Below, piece by piece: positions 63,031-64,000 of a stretch of DNA of 64,000 nt (position 1 is its first letter; each line of letters starts with the position of its first letter). The stretch is from Centroberyx gerrardi. Taxonomy: Eukaryota; Chordata; Actinopteri; Beryciformes; Berycidae. The DNA lies in the NCBI RefSeq assembly GCF_048128805.1, contig NC_136017.1:15357807-15421806 (forward strand), written 5' to 3'. Below the pieces are notes generated by a model. That model saw only the letters and a program-made list of their open reading frames with translations, made no database searches and was not told the DNA's origin. The translations under genes and the position numbers were made by a program.

Positions 63031-63950
63031 TACAACTTAAACACCTATAAACAAACTCAGCCTAACTACAGGGGCCAGAATAATAATGGAAAAATACTTC
63101 ATCAAAAGTCAAAGTCCTGCATTCAAAAGTTTGCTTAAGTAAAGGTATAGAAGTATTAGCAGTAAAATGTACTGAAGTATGAAAAATAAAAGTCCTCATT
63201 CTGTCAGAGTGTTAAATTATTGAAGCATGAACCTGCCAGAAGTATTTTAATGTTGTCGGTCTAACTGCTCCATATACTGTTGGGGAGTTTAAACTCTAAC
63301 AATGCAACATATTTTATGAGCTTATCGTGTGTTATGCATGTAAAACCTTATTCTGCAAAGTAACTAGTAACTCCAGCCAATGTACTTAGTTACTTTCACG
63401 TCTGCAAACTACTGCTGCCAAAGAGCAATAAGTAAAATAATAGGATTGCCAGGTTTGTCTTTTTGTCTCAGGTAAAACTCATAAAAGAGACAAAAAGTAC
63501 AAAAACTAAAAAAGTGCACAACAGAAATCTTTTCAAACTGATGATGGTCTACTGACTGGAACATTTTCTCTTGTGCACTTTTGTAGTTGTTGTACGTTTT
63601 TTGTCACATTCACACCGTATGTAAATAGATGCAGCTACAGAGATGGAAAAGTTTGAACGAAAGGCAGTGGCCGAAGATGAAAGTAGAGACGGGAGATGAA
63701 ACAAAAGAACAGAGAGACAGAGAAGGCTGAGAGAGGGAGAGGATGAAAAGGAATGAAACGGGGAGGAGGAAGAGGAGGAGAGGAGGCCCGATGCCAACAT
63801 TCATGTGAACTCCTGAACCTCCCGGCCCACTGCCATGCTGGACTGTACTGAGCTGAGCCCACTCAGCTAAAAACACACTGAACCACTGTACCAACCCACT
63901 CTACTACTGTTCACACCATTCACACAGTGTTCAAGACTGGAAGAGCCATT
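63031..63950. other. Right flank of the Helentron
   Basis: About 63084-63380 is the right half of a common fish repeat (AATACTTCATCAAAAGTC, CCTGCATTCAAAAG, AGTATTAGCAGTAAAATGTA) whose left half ends at 44942. From about 63640 a purine-rich stretch follows. No exon was recognised. Confidence 0.5.
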
Positions 63951-63953
63951 GAC

Positions 63954-64000
<47 letters not shown>
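63950..64000. repeat. (TTGA)n microsatellite at window end
   Basis: About 12 TTGA units that run to the last base of the window. Confidence 0.95.

Overview
The window looks like nuclear DNA of a spiny-rayed or related teleost fish. Its genes have small exons and short introns, the dinucleotide repeats are very abundant, and the transposon families (Helentron-type rolling-circle elements, small palindromic MITEs, tRNA-derived SINEs, a LINE 3' end with a GGATGG-type tail) are typical of fish. The protein matches are to vertebrate genes. All homology statements come from recognising protein motifs by eye; no search was run.

Layout. 1-1.8 kb (+): the last recognisable coding exons of nidogen-2 (nid2), with a candidate poly(A) signal at 6.4 kb. 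7.8-13.7 kb (-): a complete eight-exon rtraf gene (C14orf166/hCLE). 13.8-23.1 kb: no gene recognised, with MITEs, simple repeats and a candidate minus-strand poly(A) signal. 23.1-26.0 kb (-): a lens-type alpha connexin (gja3, Cx46-like) in three coding exons, 499 residues. 26-35.2 kb: no gene, but a roughly 690-bp repeat shared with 22.0 kb, a decamer minisatellite and several MITE copies. 35.3-36.9 kb (-): six exons of a HIPK-like protein kinase that lacks the APE segment and has no recognisable first exon or C-lobe end. 41.0-44.1 kb (-): a beta connexin (Cx26/Cx30 type) of 230 residues in four coding exons, its introns filled with long simple repeats.

45.5-63.0 kb is one very large rolling-circle transposon of the Helentron (Helitron2) class on the minus strand. 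It carries an uninterrupted frame of about 2,380 codons: an N-terminal cysteine-protease-like region, zinc-binding cysteines, a HUH/Y2 Rep nuclease, a PIF1-like helicase and a C-terminal EEP endonuclease. A second, non-autonomous element of 1,858 bp is nested in its 3' microsatellite. The termini of both can be defined almost to the base, because the two elements share a hairpin, a subterminal inverted repeat and a T/T target.

Synteny. NID2 and RTRAF are neighbours on human chromosome 14, while GJA3 lies next to GJB2/GJB6 on human 13. Here both pairs are joined, and a HIPK-like gene sits between the two connexins. Both connexins are split by coding introns at different positions, unlike the usual single coding exon of the family. 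The most unusual content is the nested Helentron pair, which starts about 1.4 kb upstream of the beta-connexin start codon.
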